Below are positions 1 to 8,947 of a stretch of DNA of 64,000 nucleotides, piece by piece (position 1 is the first letter of the stretch; each line of letters begins with the position of its first letter). The notes under the pieces were generated by a model, which had not been told where the DNA came from, did no database searches, and was given only the letters and a program-made list of their open reading frames with translations. The stretch is from an uncultured Chitinophagaceae bacterium (lineage in GTDB: Bacteria > Bacteroidota > Bacteroidia > Chitinophagales > Chitinophagaceae). Both the position numbers and the translations under genes were made by a program. The stretch spans positions 62,001-126,000 of the forward strand of contig CAKZFX010000016.1 of NCBI GenBank assembly GCA_936908745.1, written 5' to 3'.

Positions 1-439
1 CTATTCTTCTTGTCTCAGATATCCGACCTTGTAAATCTTGCAAAATCAGAAAATAGTAATTCTGGTAAGGAAATTAATTTTGGAAAAGTACCCAATTTTC
101 AAGGACAACAAATTTTAAAGAATACTGCTGTTAAAATAAACGGCGCTAAAAAAATACTTTCAACATTTGCCATCAATCATATTCTGAAACAACACGGACA
201 AGGAACAAACCAGGAGAAGAGAGGCCAAAAAACAATTGTAGATGCTGATTTTGAATTTATACCTAAAATCTTAGAAGACCCGGATAAAGTAGAAAAAGCT
301 GTATCAAAATAACAGGGGGCATACTGCACTGAAATTCTACAAAGAAATAAATGGGTTTAATTATTGCATAATCGCTGCCATTCACAATAGCGGCGATGGA
401 TTAAATCTGAATGTCGACACTATGTTTGCCAAGAAATAA
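1..439 (+). pseudogene. PBECR-type nuclease toxin C-terminus, 5' truncated by the window edge and frameshifted
   Basis: The reading frame is open from base 1, so the 5' end lies outside the window. Frame 1 runs to a TAA at 310-312. The protein then continues in frame 2 from about 305 to a TAA at 437-439 with sense that matches the same domain (LKFYKEINGFNY, then LNVDTMFAKK at the end). Removing one base, for example the T at 310, restores a continuous protein. The visible part (INHILKQHG, then DFEFIPKILEDPDKV, then a lysine-rich end) has the pattern of phage-Barnase-EndoU-ColicinE5/D-RelE-like nuclease (PBECR) domains, which sit at the C-terminus of polymorphic toxins and phage MuF-like proteins. 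The family call is from motif memory only. The frameshift could be a real inactivation, a programmed shift or a base-call error. Confidence 0.55.
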
Positions 440-443
440 AAAA

Positions 444-470
444 GCCGATGTAAAAATACACCGGCCCTTT
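444..470 (+). terminator. Weak hairpin after the broken toxin gene
   Basis: Arms GCCGATGTA (444-452) and TACACCGGC (457-465) pair with one mismatch around an AAAA loop and are followed by CCTTT. It sits just after the frame-2 stop, so it is a plausible weak terminator for the toxin gene. Confidence 0.4.
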
Positions 471-479
471 AGATCTTCT

Positions 480-554
480 TGTAACAGGGAAACGTAGTAC
501 CATTGCTGGCTGTCGCTCACACGTCAACAATTTGCATTGTCACGTTCTGTTACA
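480..554. repeat. Interrupted inverted repeat between the toxin remnant and pyk
   Basis: TGTAACAG (480-487) plus AACGT (491-495) pair exactly with ACGTT (542-546) plus CTGTTACA (547-554), leaving a 3-base bulge and a 46-base loop. There is no T-run on either side, so it is not an obvious terminator. Nothing else is recognisable in 440-645. Confidence 0.4.
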
Positions 555-645
555 TTATAAAGGTACAAAAAGTCAGCCAATGAACCGTAATAATTAACAA
601 AATGCTAATTTCTTTAGTTTTTGTTTAAATTGAATAATCTCTTGT

Positions 646-2142
646 TTAATCTTCTTCAACTGTACTAATCTTGATAACGTTGGTCGGCAAATGAAGGTGA
701 ACAGGTGTACTACCGGTACTTACGATCACATCTCCTTTTTTGAGGAAGTTGCGTTCTTTCAAAATCTGCACCTGGTCAAAGAAGATATCATCCAAACTTT
801 CTTCTTCGTCATAATAAAAGGCACGCACGCCCCAGCTAAGACTTAACTGGCTCACCAATGATTTTTCTTTAGTGAAAATATACAGCCATGATTTAGGACG
901 GTAGCTGCTGAGCATAAAACCGGTGTAGCCGCTTTGCGTCATACCGATGATGGCCTGTGCATCTACATCTTCCGCCAGTTTGCAGGCATTATAGCAAATC
1001 GCATCGCTGAGGAAGGAGGGAGATTTAGCCTGTGGCTTCAGCATTTCGTCCCTGTTATAATCGTAGGCTTTATTTTCTATTTCACGGATAATCTTGGACA
1101 TCGTTTCCACCACCAGCCGTGGATATTTACCGGTAGCTGTTTCTGCACTCAACATCACGGCATCAGCCCCTTCCAGCACCGCATTGGCTACGTCGGTGAT
1201 CTCGCTACGGTTAGGTTTGGTGCGGTCGATCATGCTTTCCATCATCTGCGTGGCCACGATGACAGGTTTGGCACGGTGCAGGCATTTACGGATAATATCT
1301 TTCTGGATCAACGGCACTTCTTCAACGGGTAATTCCACACCCAGGTCGCCACGGGCAATCATCACGCCATCGCTTTCAACGATAATGTCGCGAAGGTTTT
1401 TAATCGCTTCCGGCATTTCTATTTTAGCGATCACTTTGGATTTGCAATTCGCTTCTTTTAGTCTTGCTTTCAGTTCAGTGATGTCAACCGTTTTTCTTAC
1501 AAATGATAAAGCGATCCAATCCACATTCTGGCCAATGATAAACTCAAGGTCGGCCAGGTCTTTTTCTGTCAACGAAGGCAACGAGATATTGGTATCCGGA
1601 AGGTTCACCCCTTTTTTGGGCAACAAACGGCCACCCAGCGTTACCACTACTTTTACTTCTTTCTGCTTGGTGATCTCTGTTACGACCACTTCCAGTTTTC
1701 CGTCATCAATCAAAATCTTTTCACCCACTTGCACATCCGAATGAAGGTTAGGGTAGGAGACATAGATCTTGTCCATATTGCCCACCACTTTTTCATTGAT
1801 AAAAGTGAGGATGTCACCTTCTTTGATATCCATGCCACCACCTTCTATTTCACCCACTCTTAATTTAGGCCCTTGGAGATCGGCTAAAATAGAAATATTA
1901 TAAGGCTCTGTTTTATTGATCTGGCGGATCAGTTCAATGATCCTTGCTTTGTCTTCATGATTGCCATGGGAAAAATTGAGACGGAATACATTCACACCGG
2001 CTTTTACCAGTTCCAGTAACTGATCGTATGTATCGCAGGCAGGGCCCACAGTGGCTACGATCTTTGTTCTTTTATACGCATGTATTTTACCGGCTTCTTT
2101 GTCAAAATTTTTATGAAGGTATTTTTCTATGCTCTTGCTCAT
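646..2142 (-). CDS. pyk: Pyruvate kinase
   Basis: Cytoplasmic glycolytic enzyme that transfers phosphate from phosphoenolpyruvate to ADP, giving pyruvate and ATP. The 498-residue length is normal for the family. Visible motifs are VNVFRLNFSHG near the N-terminus, the catalytic lysine segment IAKIEMPEAI, the magnesium-binding segment ARGDLGVELP, VATQMMESM and SAETATGKYP, followed by the C-terminal regulatory-fold domain. The start is put at the ATG at 2142 (MSKSIEK); a TTG eight codons upstream is possible but less likely. It lies 51 bases downstream of pfkA on the same strand with no visible terminator between them, so the two probably form a glycolytic operon. Confidence 0.96.
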   Translation of the reverse strand: MSKSIEKYLHKNFDKEAGKIHAYKRTKIVATVGPACDTYDQLLELVKAGVNVFRLNFSHGNHEDKARIIELIRQINKTEPYNISILADLQGPKLRVGEIEGGGMDIKEGDILTFINEKVVGNMDKIYVSYPNLHSDVQVGEKILIDDGKLEVVVTEITKQKEVKVVVTLGGRLLPKKGVNLPDTNISLPSLTEKDLADLEFIIGQNVDWIALSFVRKTVDITELKARLKEANCKSKVIAKIEMPEAIKNLRDIIVESDGVMIARGDLGVELPVEEVPLIQKDIIRKCLHRAKPVIVATQMMESMIDRTKPNRSEITDVANAVLEGADAVMLSAETATGKYPRLVVETMSKIIREIENKAYDYNRDEMLKPQAKSPSFLSDAICYNACKLAEDVDAQAIIGMTQSGYTGFMLSSYRPKSWLYIFTKEKSLVSQLSLSWGVRAFYYDEEESLDDIFFDQVQILKERNFLKKGDVIVSTGSTPVHLHLPTNVIKISTVEED

Positions 2143-2193
2143 ATTGTATGGTGTTTGCAATGACAACCCGTCATTGCCATGAAATAAATAAAA

Positions 2194-3177
2194 TTAACTG
2201 GCGAGTATCTTAACGATTTTCATCCATTCGTCGCTGATCTTTCCTTTGTTCTTTACAGCTTCCTGTAATGGTATATAATGCATCCGGTTATTCTGAATGC
2301 CTACAAATACATTGTGACGGCCTTCTATCAGGCTTTCAACCGCATGATAGCCCATGCGGCTTGCGATCAAACGGTCGATACAGGTTGGCGAACCGCCTCT
2401 TTGAATATGACCCAGGATGCAAACTCTTATTTCTGCCTTTGGTAAACTTTGCTGCAGCACTTTCTGCACTTCGTTGGCGCCGCCAAATTCATCGCCTTCG
2501 GCCACTACGATCAGGTTCACGAGTTTTTTTCTTCTTTCTTTTTCCAGCAACGATGCAATGATGTCGTTGATATTTGTTTTGCGTTCAGGAATTAAAATAT
2601 TCTCCGCACCTGTGGCAATACCACTGTGCAGGGCGATATAACCCGCATCACGTCCCATTACTTCAATGATAAAAATGCGGTCGTGTGCATCCATTGTATC
2701 CCTGATCTTATCAATGGCATCAACTGCAGTGTTTACGGCTGTATCAAAACCAATGGTGAAATCAGTGCCATGAATATCTTTATCAATGGTGCCGGCCAAA
2801 CCGATACAGGGAATATCAAATTCTTCGCTGAATTTGCAGGCGCCGCGGAATGATCCGTCGCCGCCGATGATCACCAGGCCATCAATGCCTCTTTTCTTCA
2901 GGTTATTGTAGGCGATCTGTCTTCCTTCCTCGGTGCGAAATTCTTTGCAACGGGCTGTTTTCAGGATCGTGCCGCCACGTTGAATAATATTAGCAACCGA
3001 ACGGCCTTCCATACGGAAAATATCATCCTCGATCATACCCTGGTAGCCACGCATCACGCCATACACTTCAAGGTTATGATAAATGCCTGTGCGGACAACG
3101 GCCCTGATGGCGGCATTCATACCCGGTGAATCGCCACCAGATGTGAGTACCCCTATTTTTGAAACTTTTTTTGACAT
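2194..3177 (-). CDS. pfkA: ATP-dependent 6-phosphofructokinase
   Basis: Phosphorylates fructose 6-phosphate to fructose 1,6-bisphosphate, the committed step of glycolysis. The protein has 327 residues, close to the roughly 320 of bacterial PfkA. Visible motifs are GVLTSGGDSPGMNAAIR at the N-terminus, GGDGSFRGA, GTIDKDI and MGRDAGYIAL. The glycine in GGDGS, rather than the aspartate of the GGDD type, points to ATP and not pyrophosphate as donor. The N-terminal MSKKVSKIGV fits the ATG at 3177. It is the first gene of the pfkA-pyk pair. A TATTTTTG -7-like box lies on the minus strand at 3264-3257, but I see no matching -33 element. Confidence 0.96.
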   Translation of the reverse strand: MSKKVSKIGVLTSGGDSPGMNAAIRAVVRTGIYHNLEVYGVMRGYQGMIEDDIFRMEGRSVANIIQRGGTILKTARCKEFRTEEGRQIAYNNLKKRGIDGLVIIGGDGSFRGACKFSEEFDIPCIGLAGTIDKDIHGTDFTIGFDTAVNTAVDAIDKIRDTMDAHDRIFIIEVMGRDAGYIALHSGIATGAENILIPERKTNINDIIASLLEKERRKKLVNLIVVAEGDEFGGANEVQKVLQQSLPKAEIRVCILGHIQRGGSPTCIDRLIASRMGYHAVESLIEGRHNVFVGIQNNRMHYIPLQEAVKNKGKISDEWMKIVKILAS

Positions 3178-3390
3178 AGTAATTTAGCTGCGACTTCTTA
3201 AAAAATCATCTTGTCAGACGAACAAGCGTTAGAATTTTGAAAGGCTTAAAGGCTGTCAAAAATAAGGTTTTGTTTTGATTGTGTAGTTAGGACACGGGAA
3301 CGTTCTCAATTCATAATAACTTTATAATAAATACCCGCTGACACGTACAAAAAAAGAAGCGGCTGATTCGTTTATTGTAAAAAAAACCGC

Positions 3391-4134
3391 ATGCGAAAGA
3401 TCACTTTTTTACTGGCACTGATAATTAGCGCATTAGTTAGTAATGCGCAACCCGGCGAAAACCAGTGGGTGCGGGCATTGCCGATCACCGATTATATAAC
3501 GCCGCTAAGTGATACGGTGAAACTGGTGCAGGTGCATTTTCCCGATAATTCCATTATAAAAGAAAAACAACTGGGACTGCTGAAAGCCGTGTATAAAACT
3601 TCCAAAGAAGATGTGGTGGAAAAAGGTGTCGGGCGTTGCAACCTGATCAAAGGCGAGTACTATTATTTCACTATTGATATCAGCAAAACCAAATTGCAGC
3701 CGGAAGCGGGTGATTTATTATACATGAACCTTCCCAAGCCTTCTTCTTATATCAACCAACTGGTAAAAGTGGCGGCGCACTATATTGAGCTGACCGATGT
3801 ATATGAAACCCCTTTTTATGACCGCTATTCTATTTTTAACAGCTGGACAGAAAAAGAAGAGAGGGCGGTTCTTGACAGCATGGTGAAGGATATCGTTTTT
3901 ACCGGCGATTATTTTAATACCAACTCACCGGAAAACGATGTGCTGGTCACCAGCGGCCCTTATAAAGACAAGAAAGCCTTTTCCCTGATGATGAAAAGTA
4001 ATGTTAAAATGCTGGCCGATTTCCTGGACTATATCATTGCCCGCCCTGCACTGTATGCGGGCCGTAGCTGGAAAATATCAGAAATATTTGCCACCTGGCT
4101 CACGAGTGGCGCACCCACCGTCATCAAAGAGTAA
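3391..4134 (+). CDS. Secreted protein of unknown function
   Basis: The 247-residue protein begins with a clear signal peptide (MRKITFLLALIISALVSNAQ), so it should be exported to the periplasm or beyond. The mature part is mixed alpha/beta, rich in tyrosine and acidic residues, with no cysteine pattern or catalytic motif that I recognise. It is divergent from pfkA and lies 77 bases before the prolyl oligopeptidase gene on the same strand, so co-transcription is possible. No function is proposed. Confidence 0.75.
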   Translation: MRKITFLLALIISALVSNAQPGENQWVRALPITDYITPLSDTVKLVQVHFPDNSIIKEKQLGLLKAVYKTSKEDVVEKGVGRCNLIKGEYYYFTIDISKTKLQPEAGDLLYMNLPKPSSYINQLVKVAAHYIELTDVYETPFYDRYSIFNSWTEKEERAVLDSMVKDIVFTGDYFNTNSPENDVLVTSGPYKDKKAFSLMMKSNVKMLADFLDYIIARPALYAGRSWKISEIFATWLTSGAPTVIKE

Positions 4135-4211
4135 AGGACTGGGATAAGCGGTTGACGAACGACCGTTTTTACTGGCTGTTTCGCTTATCTTTAAACCTAA
4201 TATTTACTGAT

Positions 4212-6347
4212 ATGCGAAAACTTTTTTTTGCCCTTTTCTTAACTTCGCCGCTTTTGTTAAAAGCACAGATGAAATATCCAGAAACAAAGAAGTCGGATGT
4301 TAAAGAAGACTATCACGGTACCACAGTTGAAGACCCTTATCGCTGGCTCGAAGATGACAACAGCGAGGAAACCAAAGCATGGGTGGCCGCACAGAATAAA
4401 GTGACCAACGATTACCTCGCTAAAATTCCATTCCGCAGCCAGGTAAAAAAACGCCTTGAAGAGTTATGGAACTACCCTAAGTATTCTTCACCATTTAAAG
4501 AAGGTGATTACTATTACTTTTTTAAAAACGATGGTTTGCAAAACCAGAGTGTGGCGTATCGCCAGAAAGGATTGAATGGCAAAGCCGAAGTTTTTTTGGA
4601 TCCCAATAAACTGTCTGAAGATGGTACAGCAGCGCTGGCCGCGTTGAATTTTTCTAAAAACAGCAAATGGCTGGCTTACTCTGTTTCACAATCGGGCAGC
4701 GACTGGCAAACCGGCTTCCTGATGGATGTTAAAACAGGAAAAAAAACAGGTGAGGAATTGCAGTGGTTAAAATTTACCGGCTTTAGCTGGAAGGGCGACG
4801 AAGGTTTTTACTATACCCGCTATCCCGAACCAAAAGGCGGCGACCAACTGAAAGGGAAAAATGAATACGCTAAAATCTATTATCATAAACTGGGTACCCA
4901 ACAATCCGAAGATGTATTGATCTATGAAGATAATGCACACCCGCAACGTTTTGTGGGCGCAGGTTTGACCGAAGACGAACGTTTCCTGATCCTTTCTACT
5001 TCCGAAGGAACCAGTGGCGGTGAAATCTGGTACAAGGATCTGAAAGATCCATCTCAAAAGGAATTTAAACTCTTGATACCCGGTTTTGCCACAGAGCCCA
5101 ACGTGGTGGATAATGTGGATGGTAAATTATTAGTGCTGACCAATGATGGGGCGCCGAATTATAAACTGGTGTTGATTGATCCTAAAAACCCGGCAAAGGA
5201 AAACTGGAAAGAAGTGATCCCGGAGAAGAAAGAAGTATTACAAAGTGTAAGCACCGGCGGCGGTTACCTCTTTGCTTCATATCTCAAAGATGCATCAACC
5301 AAAGTGTTTCAATATGATTATACCGGCAAACAGGTGCGTGAAATAGAATTGCCGGGTATTGGTACGGCCGGAGGTTTTGGCGGTAAGAAAAAAGACAAGG
5401 AATTCTTTTACACGTTTACTTCGTTTAACTACCCGCCGACGATCTTTCGTTATAATATGACAACGGGCCAGTCATCTGTATTCAGGAAAACGGAAACAAA
5501 ATTTAACCCAACCGATTTTGAAACCAAACAGGTATTCTTTACAAGTAAGGATGGTACAAAAGTGCCGATGTTCCTTAGTTATAAAAAAGGGCTGAAACTG
5601 GATGGCAGCAATCCTGTATTGCTCTATGGTTATGGTGGTTTTAATATCCCGATGACACCGGGCTTCAGTATTTCCAATGCGTTCTTTATGGAGCAGGGTG
5701 GTGTGTATGCACAGGTGAACCTGCGTGGCGGTAGCGAATATGGCGAAGATTGGCACAAAGGCGGGATGCTGGATAAAAAACAAAATGTATTTGATGACTT
5801 TATCGGTGCAGCCGAATACCTTGTTAAAGAGAATTATACAAACAGCACTAAAATTGCGATCCGCGGTGGCAGCAACGGCGGCTTATTAGTGGGCGCAGCG
5901 ATGACACAACGTCCTGATCTTTTCAAAGTGGCCATACCACAGGTAGGTGTGATGGATATGTTACGCTATCACAAATTCACGATTGGTTATGCGTGGGCTG
6001 TTGAATATGGCAGCAGTGATAACAAAGACCAGTTTGAATACCTTAAAAAATATTCGCCGCTGCACAATCTGAAAGAAGGTGTTAGTTATCCGGCCACGAT
6101 GGTGACAACAGCCGATCATGATGACAGGGTAGTGCCTGCGCATAGTTTCAAATTTGCTGCAAGACTGCAAGCAACCAATGCCGGTGCAAATCCATCGTTA
6201 ATACGAATAGAAAGTAAGGCTGGTCATGGCGCTGGAAAGCCTACCAGCAAAGTGATAGAAGAAGCGGCAGATATCTGGAGCTTTACCATGTTCAATTTAG
6301 GTATGAAATTCGTAGGGAGTGATACCAAAGAACTAAAGGCTTTTTAA
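4212..6347 (+). CDS. Prolyl oligopeptidase (S9A family), exported
   Basis: Serine peptidase that cuts after proline in short peptides. The N-terminal domain (from MKYPETKKSDVKEDYHGT) is the seven-bladed propeller that limits substrate size; the C-terminal half is an alpha/beta hydrolase. The triad is visible: Ser554 in GGSNGG, an Asp in DHDDRVVP (residues 635-638) and His672 in GHGAGKP. The start is set at the ATG at 4212 because MRKLFFALFLTSPLLLKAQ is a good signal peptide; the TTG frame opening at 4152 adds 20 residues that spoil it. The 711-residue length is typical. Being exported, it probably works on peptides in the periplasm. TATCTTTA at 4186-4193 resembles a -7 box. Confidence 0.94.
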   Translation: MRKLFFALFLTSPLLLKAQMKYPETKKSDVKEDYHGTTVEDPYRWLEDDNSEETKAWVAAQNKVTNDYLAKIPFRSQVKKRLEELWNYPKYSSPFKEGDYYYFFKNDGLQNQSVAYRQKGLNGKAEVFLDPNKLSEDGTAALAALNFSKNSKWLAYSVSQSGSDWQTGFLMDVKTGKKTGEELQWLKFTGFSWKGDEGFYYTRYPEPKGGDQLKGKNEYAKIYYHKLGTQQSEDVLIYEDNAHPQRFVGAGLTEDERFLILSTSEGTSGGEIWYKDLKDPSQKEFKLLIPGFATEPNVVDNVDGKLLVLTNDGAPNYKLVLIDPKNPAKENWKEVIPEKKEVLQSVSTGGGYLFASYLKDASTKVFQYDYTGKQVREIELPGIGTAGGFGGKKKDKEFFYTFTSFNYPPTIFRYNMTTGQSSVFRKTETKFNPTDFETKQVFFTSKDGTKVPMFLSYKKGLKLDGSNPVLLYGYGGFNIPMTPGFSISNAFFMEQGGVYAQVNLRGGSEYGEDWHKGGMLDKKQNVFDDFIGAAEYLVKENYTNSTKIAIRGGSNGGLLVGAAMTQRPDLFKVAIPQVGVMDMLRYHKFTIGYAWAVEYGSSDNKDQFEYLKKYSPLHNLKEGVSYPATMVTTADHDDRVVPAHSFKFAARLQATNAGANPSLIRIESKAGHGAGKPTSKVIEEAADIWSFTMFNLGMKFVGSDTKELKAF

Positions 6348-6464
6348 GCGAAAAAACGAACAGTCCTTAGTTAAAGTATAAAAAAATGTAATGTTTATTT
6401 TTAAGGATAAGCGGAAAACAAAAAACTATTTATTTAATTAAATTTGGCAAAAAAAAGTAAAACA

Positions 6465-7178
6465 ATGAAACAAAAGGTATTTAAAGTAGTGTTGGTTGCA
6501 TTTTGTGTGACATTCTCAGTTACGGCTTTTTCCCAGTTGATTGGCCAAGGGATCGGGTTGTCTGGTAACTCAAACAGTATGATCGCATTTACTGCAAGAG
6601 GTGGTCTGAAATTACCTAATATGGAAAACGTGGATGGTTCTCCATACCTGGACAACGAATACCATCCTGCAAACATTCGTACAAAATCTGGTTTCGATAC
6701 AAGCGATGTGAAAGTGAAATTCAATGTATATGGTAATGAATTTATTTTCGTGAAAAATGGTGTTGAATATGCACTGGATGATTTCTATTTCCTTTCTTAC
6801 CCTGAAATCAAAAACGGTGAAGTAAAAGAAAGAGTGTTTCAATCTGGTTTTCCAAGCATCGGATCGTTTAATGACAATACGATCTACGAAGTATTGAAAT
6901 CAGGCGTTAAGTTTTCATTGCTGAAGCATATGTCCAAAAGACTGGAAGATGTGAAAACAATGGGTGAGTACAATAAAAAAGAATTTGTTTCTAAAAGCGA
7001 GTACTATGTTTTCTCTGCAAAAGATGACAAAATTCAAAAATTGAAAGCTGATAAAAAATCGATCATCGCCATGTTCCCTGACCAGGAAGAAAAAATCAAG
7101 TCAATTATCGATAGCAAAGACTTAAGCCTTAAAAAAGAAGCTGATCTTATTATTCTTTTTGAAGAGTTGAATAAATAA
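6465..7178 (+). CDS. Secreted protein of unknown function, tandem paralogue A
   Basis: This 237-residue protein has an N-terminal signal peptide (MKQKVFKVVLVAFCVTFSVT, cleavage near AFSQ). The start is taken as the ATG at 6465; the TTG at 6444 would add a charged stretch before the signal. It shares an ordered set of motifs with the next gene: ARGGLKLP, GSPYL, IRTKSGF, a valine/isoleucine-rich strand with NEFIF, SGFPSI, LKHMSKRLEDV, KEF-SKSEYY, and a lysine-rich C-terminal helix. I do not recognise the family. The conserved aromatic and glycine positions suggest a small structured envelope protein. Confidence 0.8.
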   Translation: MKQKVFKVVLVAFCVTFSVTAFSQLIGQGIGLSGNSNSMIAFTARGGLKLPNMENVDGSPYLDNEYHPANIRTKSGFDTSDVKVKFNVYGNEFIFVKNGVEYALDDFYFLSYPEIKNGEVKERVFQSGFPSIGSFNDNTIYEVLKSGVKFSLLKHMSKRLEDVKTMGEYNKKEFVSKSEYYVFSAKDDKIQKLKADKKSIIAMFPDQEEKIKSIIDSKDLSLKKEADLIILFEELNK

Positions 7179-7197
7179 TCTGTGTAACTCAGCACTG

Positions 7198-7237
7198 AAT
7201 CCCGTATCGCCACCGGCGGTACGGGATTTTTATTTTT
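7198..7237 (+). terminator. Intrinsic terminator after paralogue A
   Basis: Arms ATCCCGTATCGCC (7199-7211) and GGCGGTACGGGAT (7215-7227) form a 13-bp stem with one G-T pair and an ACC loop, followed by a T-rich run. It separates the two paralogues, so they are probably transcribed separately. Confidence 0.85.
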
Positions 7238-7262
7238 CGTATATTAGAGGAAATTAACAGGT

Positions 7263-8030
7263 ATGAGAAAGCTACACCTCCACGCATCCATTGCCTTGCT
7301 GGCCTTAACCGCTATATGCAGTGTTTCCAATGCCCAGGTCCTTACTGCAGGTTCAAATGGCGGAACGATAACCGGCACAGGCGTTTCAGGTATGCCGGGT
7401 GCAGCTACAGGTTCCTATTCCGGCAATCAAACCTTTATGACATTTTCTGCCCGTGGGGGTATGCGTTTACCTGACTTTTCTTCTATCCAGGGATCGCCGT
7501 TCCTGCACAGTATGTACACCCTGTCTTATATCCGGCTGAAAAATGGCTTTGCTTCACACGCACAGGCCAAATTCAGCATCTTTACAAACGAAGTGATTTT
7601 TACCAATGGCAGCACTGAAATGGCATTGGACTCTGTTGACTATATGACTTATAATGTGGTAAATGCTGAAGGAGCGCCGGAACTGGTGAAACTCAAATCT
7701 GGTTTCCCGGCTATTAATAAAAACACCACTGCCACTATTTACCAGTTGCTTGACTCAGGCGTTGCTATCCAGTTTTTAAAACACCAATCGCAACAAGTAG
7801 AGGATGTGCGGCCACTGGGTATGCCTGCGTACAAAGAATTCAGGACTTCAAAAGAATACTTTCTGCATATTAATGGCGAAGGCATGAAAAAAATCAAGCT
7901 GGATATGAAATCGGTTCAGCAGGCATTGCCTTCTTACAAAGACAAGATCCAGGAAATTGCAAAGCAAAAAAACCTCGACCTCCGGAGAGAAAAAGATGTA
8001 AGCACCCTGCTGCAGGCTTTGCAAGTATGA
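7263..8030 (+). CDS. Secreted protein of unknown function, tandem paralogue B
   Basis: The 255-residue protein has a signal peptide (MRKLHLHASIALLALTAICS, cleavage near SNAQ) and then a glycine/threonine-rich stretch absent from paralogue A. From there it follows paralogue A motif by motif: SARGGMRLP, GSPFL, YIRLKNGF, FTNEVIF, LKSGFPAI, IYQLLDSGV, FLKHQSQQVEDV, KEFRTSKEYF, KKIKLDMKSV and a basic C-terminal helix. The pair clearly arose by duplication and then diverged strongly. The function is unknown. It ends 26 bases before the RmlD-like gene, which may be read from the same transcript. Confidence 0.8.
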   Translation: MRKLHLHASIALLALTAICSVSNAQVLTAGSNGGTITGTGVSGMPGAATGSYSGNQTFMTFSARGGMRLPDFSSIQGSPFLHSMYTLSYIRLKNGFASHAQAKFSIFTNEVIFTNGSTEMALDSVDYMTYNVVNAEGAPELVKLKSGFPAINKNTTATIYQLLDSGVAIQFLKHQSQQVEDVRPLGMPAYKEFRTSKEYFLHINGEGMKKIKLDMKSVQQALPSYKDKIQEIAKQKNLDLRREKDVSTLLQALQV

Positions 8031-8056
8031 AAGGATACGGATAAATAAGTGTATAA

Positions 8057-8947
8057 ATGACAGTTATTATTACGGGTGCCAATGGCTTCCTCGGGCACTA
8101 TTTGTGCAAACAACTATTGGAGAAAAAGATCAGCGTGGTGGCCACTGGCAAAGGCGCCTGCAGGCTTCCGTTTGCTGGCCAGGAAGGGTTTACCTATTGT
8201 GAAATGGACTTTACAGATGCTTTTGCTGTTCATGATGTATTTGAAAAATACCAGCCTTCGGTAGTTGTACATGCCGGCGCCATGAGCAAACCCGATGAGT
8301 GCGAGCAAAAACAATGGGAGGCGTATACGGTCAACGTGGAAGGAACGGTCACTTTGCTGGTAAATGCCGAAGCCTTCAACAGTTTCTTTGTTTTTGTCTC
8401 CACCGACTTTGTATTTGATGGTGAAAAAGGGATGTATAGTGAAACAGATATACCTGTTAATCCTGTCAACTATTATGGCAAAACAAAACTTGAAGCCGAA
8501 GAAGCGGTGCGGGAGTATGAACATGATTGGGCCATCGTACGAACGGTATTAGTATATGGAAAACCATTGGCGGGCAGAGCTAACATTCTCACCGTTGTAA
8601 AAGATAAACTGGAAAAACAAGAAGGCTACAATGTGTTTAACGACCAGGTGCGTACGCCCACTTATGTAGAAGACCTGGCAACCGGCATTGTTACCATTAT
8701 TGAAAAAAGGGCCAAAGGTGTTTTCCATCTTTCGGGTGAAGATATACTTACACCTTACGAAATGGCAGTAGCCACCGCCACGCATTTGAACCTGGATGCT
8801 TCCTTACTAAAACCTGTTATCGCTTCCGAATTTATTCAACTGGCTAAACGTCCGCTGCATACAGGCTTTGACATCAGCAAAGCAAAAAAGGAGCTGAACT
8901 ATCAACCCCTTTCATTTGCCGAAGGACTTCGCCGCACTTTTTCCTGA
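8057..8947 (+). CDS. RmlD-like NAD(P)-dependent sugar-nucleotide reductase/epimerase
   Basis: The 296-residue protein is a short-chain dehydrogenase of the extended type. It has the nucleotide-binding GANGFLG at residues 7-13, VSTDFVFDG, and the catalytic YYGKTKLEAE (YxxxK). The overall layout, including RTPTYVEDLA and a C-terminal helix with the SKAKKEL signature, matches dTDP-4-dehydrorhamnose reductase (RmlD) and the related MAT2B-like group. No other rml genes are nearby, so the substrate is uncertain and the rhamnose role is only an inference. Its TGA stop (8945-8947) directly abuts the TCA of the convergent receptor gene. Confidence 0.82.
   Translation: MTVIITGANGFLGHYLCKQLLEKKISVVATGKGACRLPFAGQEGFTYCEMDFTDAFAVHDVFEKYQPSVVVHAGAMSKPDECEQKQWEAYTVNVEGTVTLLVNAEAFNSFFVFVSTDFVFDGEKGMYSETDIPVNPVNYYGKTKLEAEEAVREYEHDWAIVRTVLVYGKPLAGRANILTVVKDKLEKQEGYNVFNDQVRTPTYVEDLATGIVTIIEKRAKGVFHLSGEDILTPYEMAVATATHLNLDASLLKPVIASEFIQLAKRPLHTGFDISKAKKELNYQPLSFAEGLRRTFS

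Noticed and set aside
1094..1744. 216-codon ORF opposite pyk
   Set aside because: Antisense shadow of a clearly conserved enzyme, with no domain features.
2142..2166. TTG start for pyk eight codons upstream
   Set aside because: The ATG at 2142 begins the family-like N-terminus; the extra residues are not conserved.
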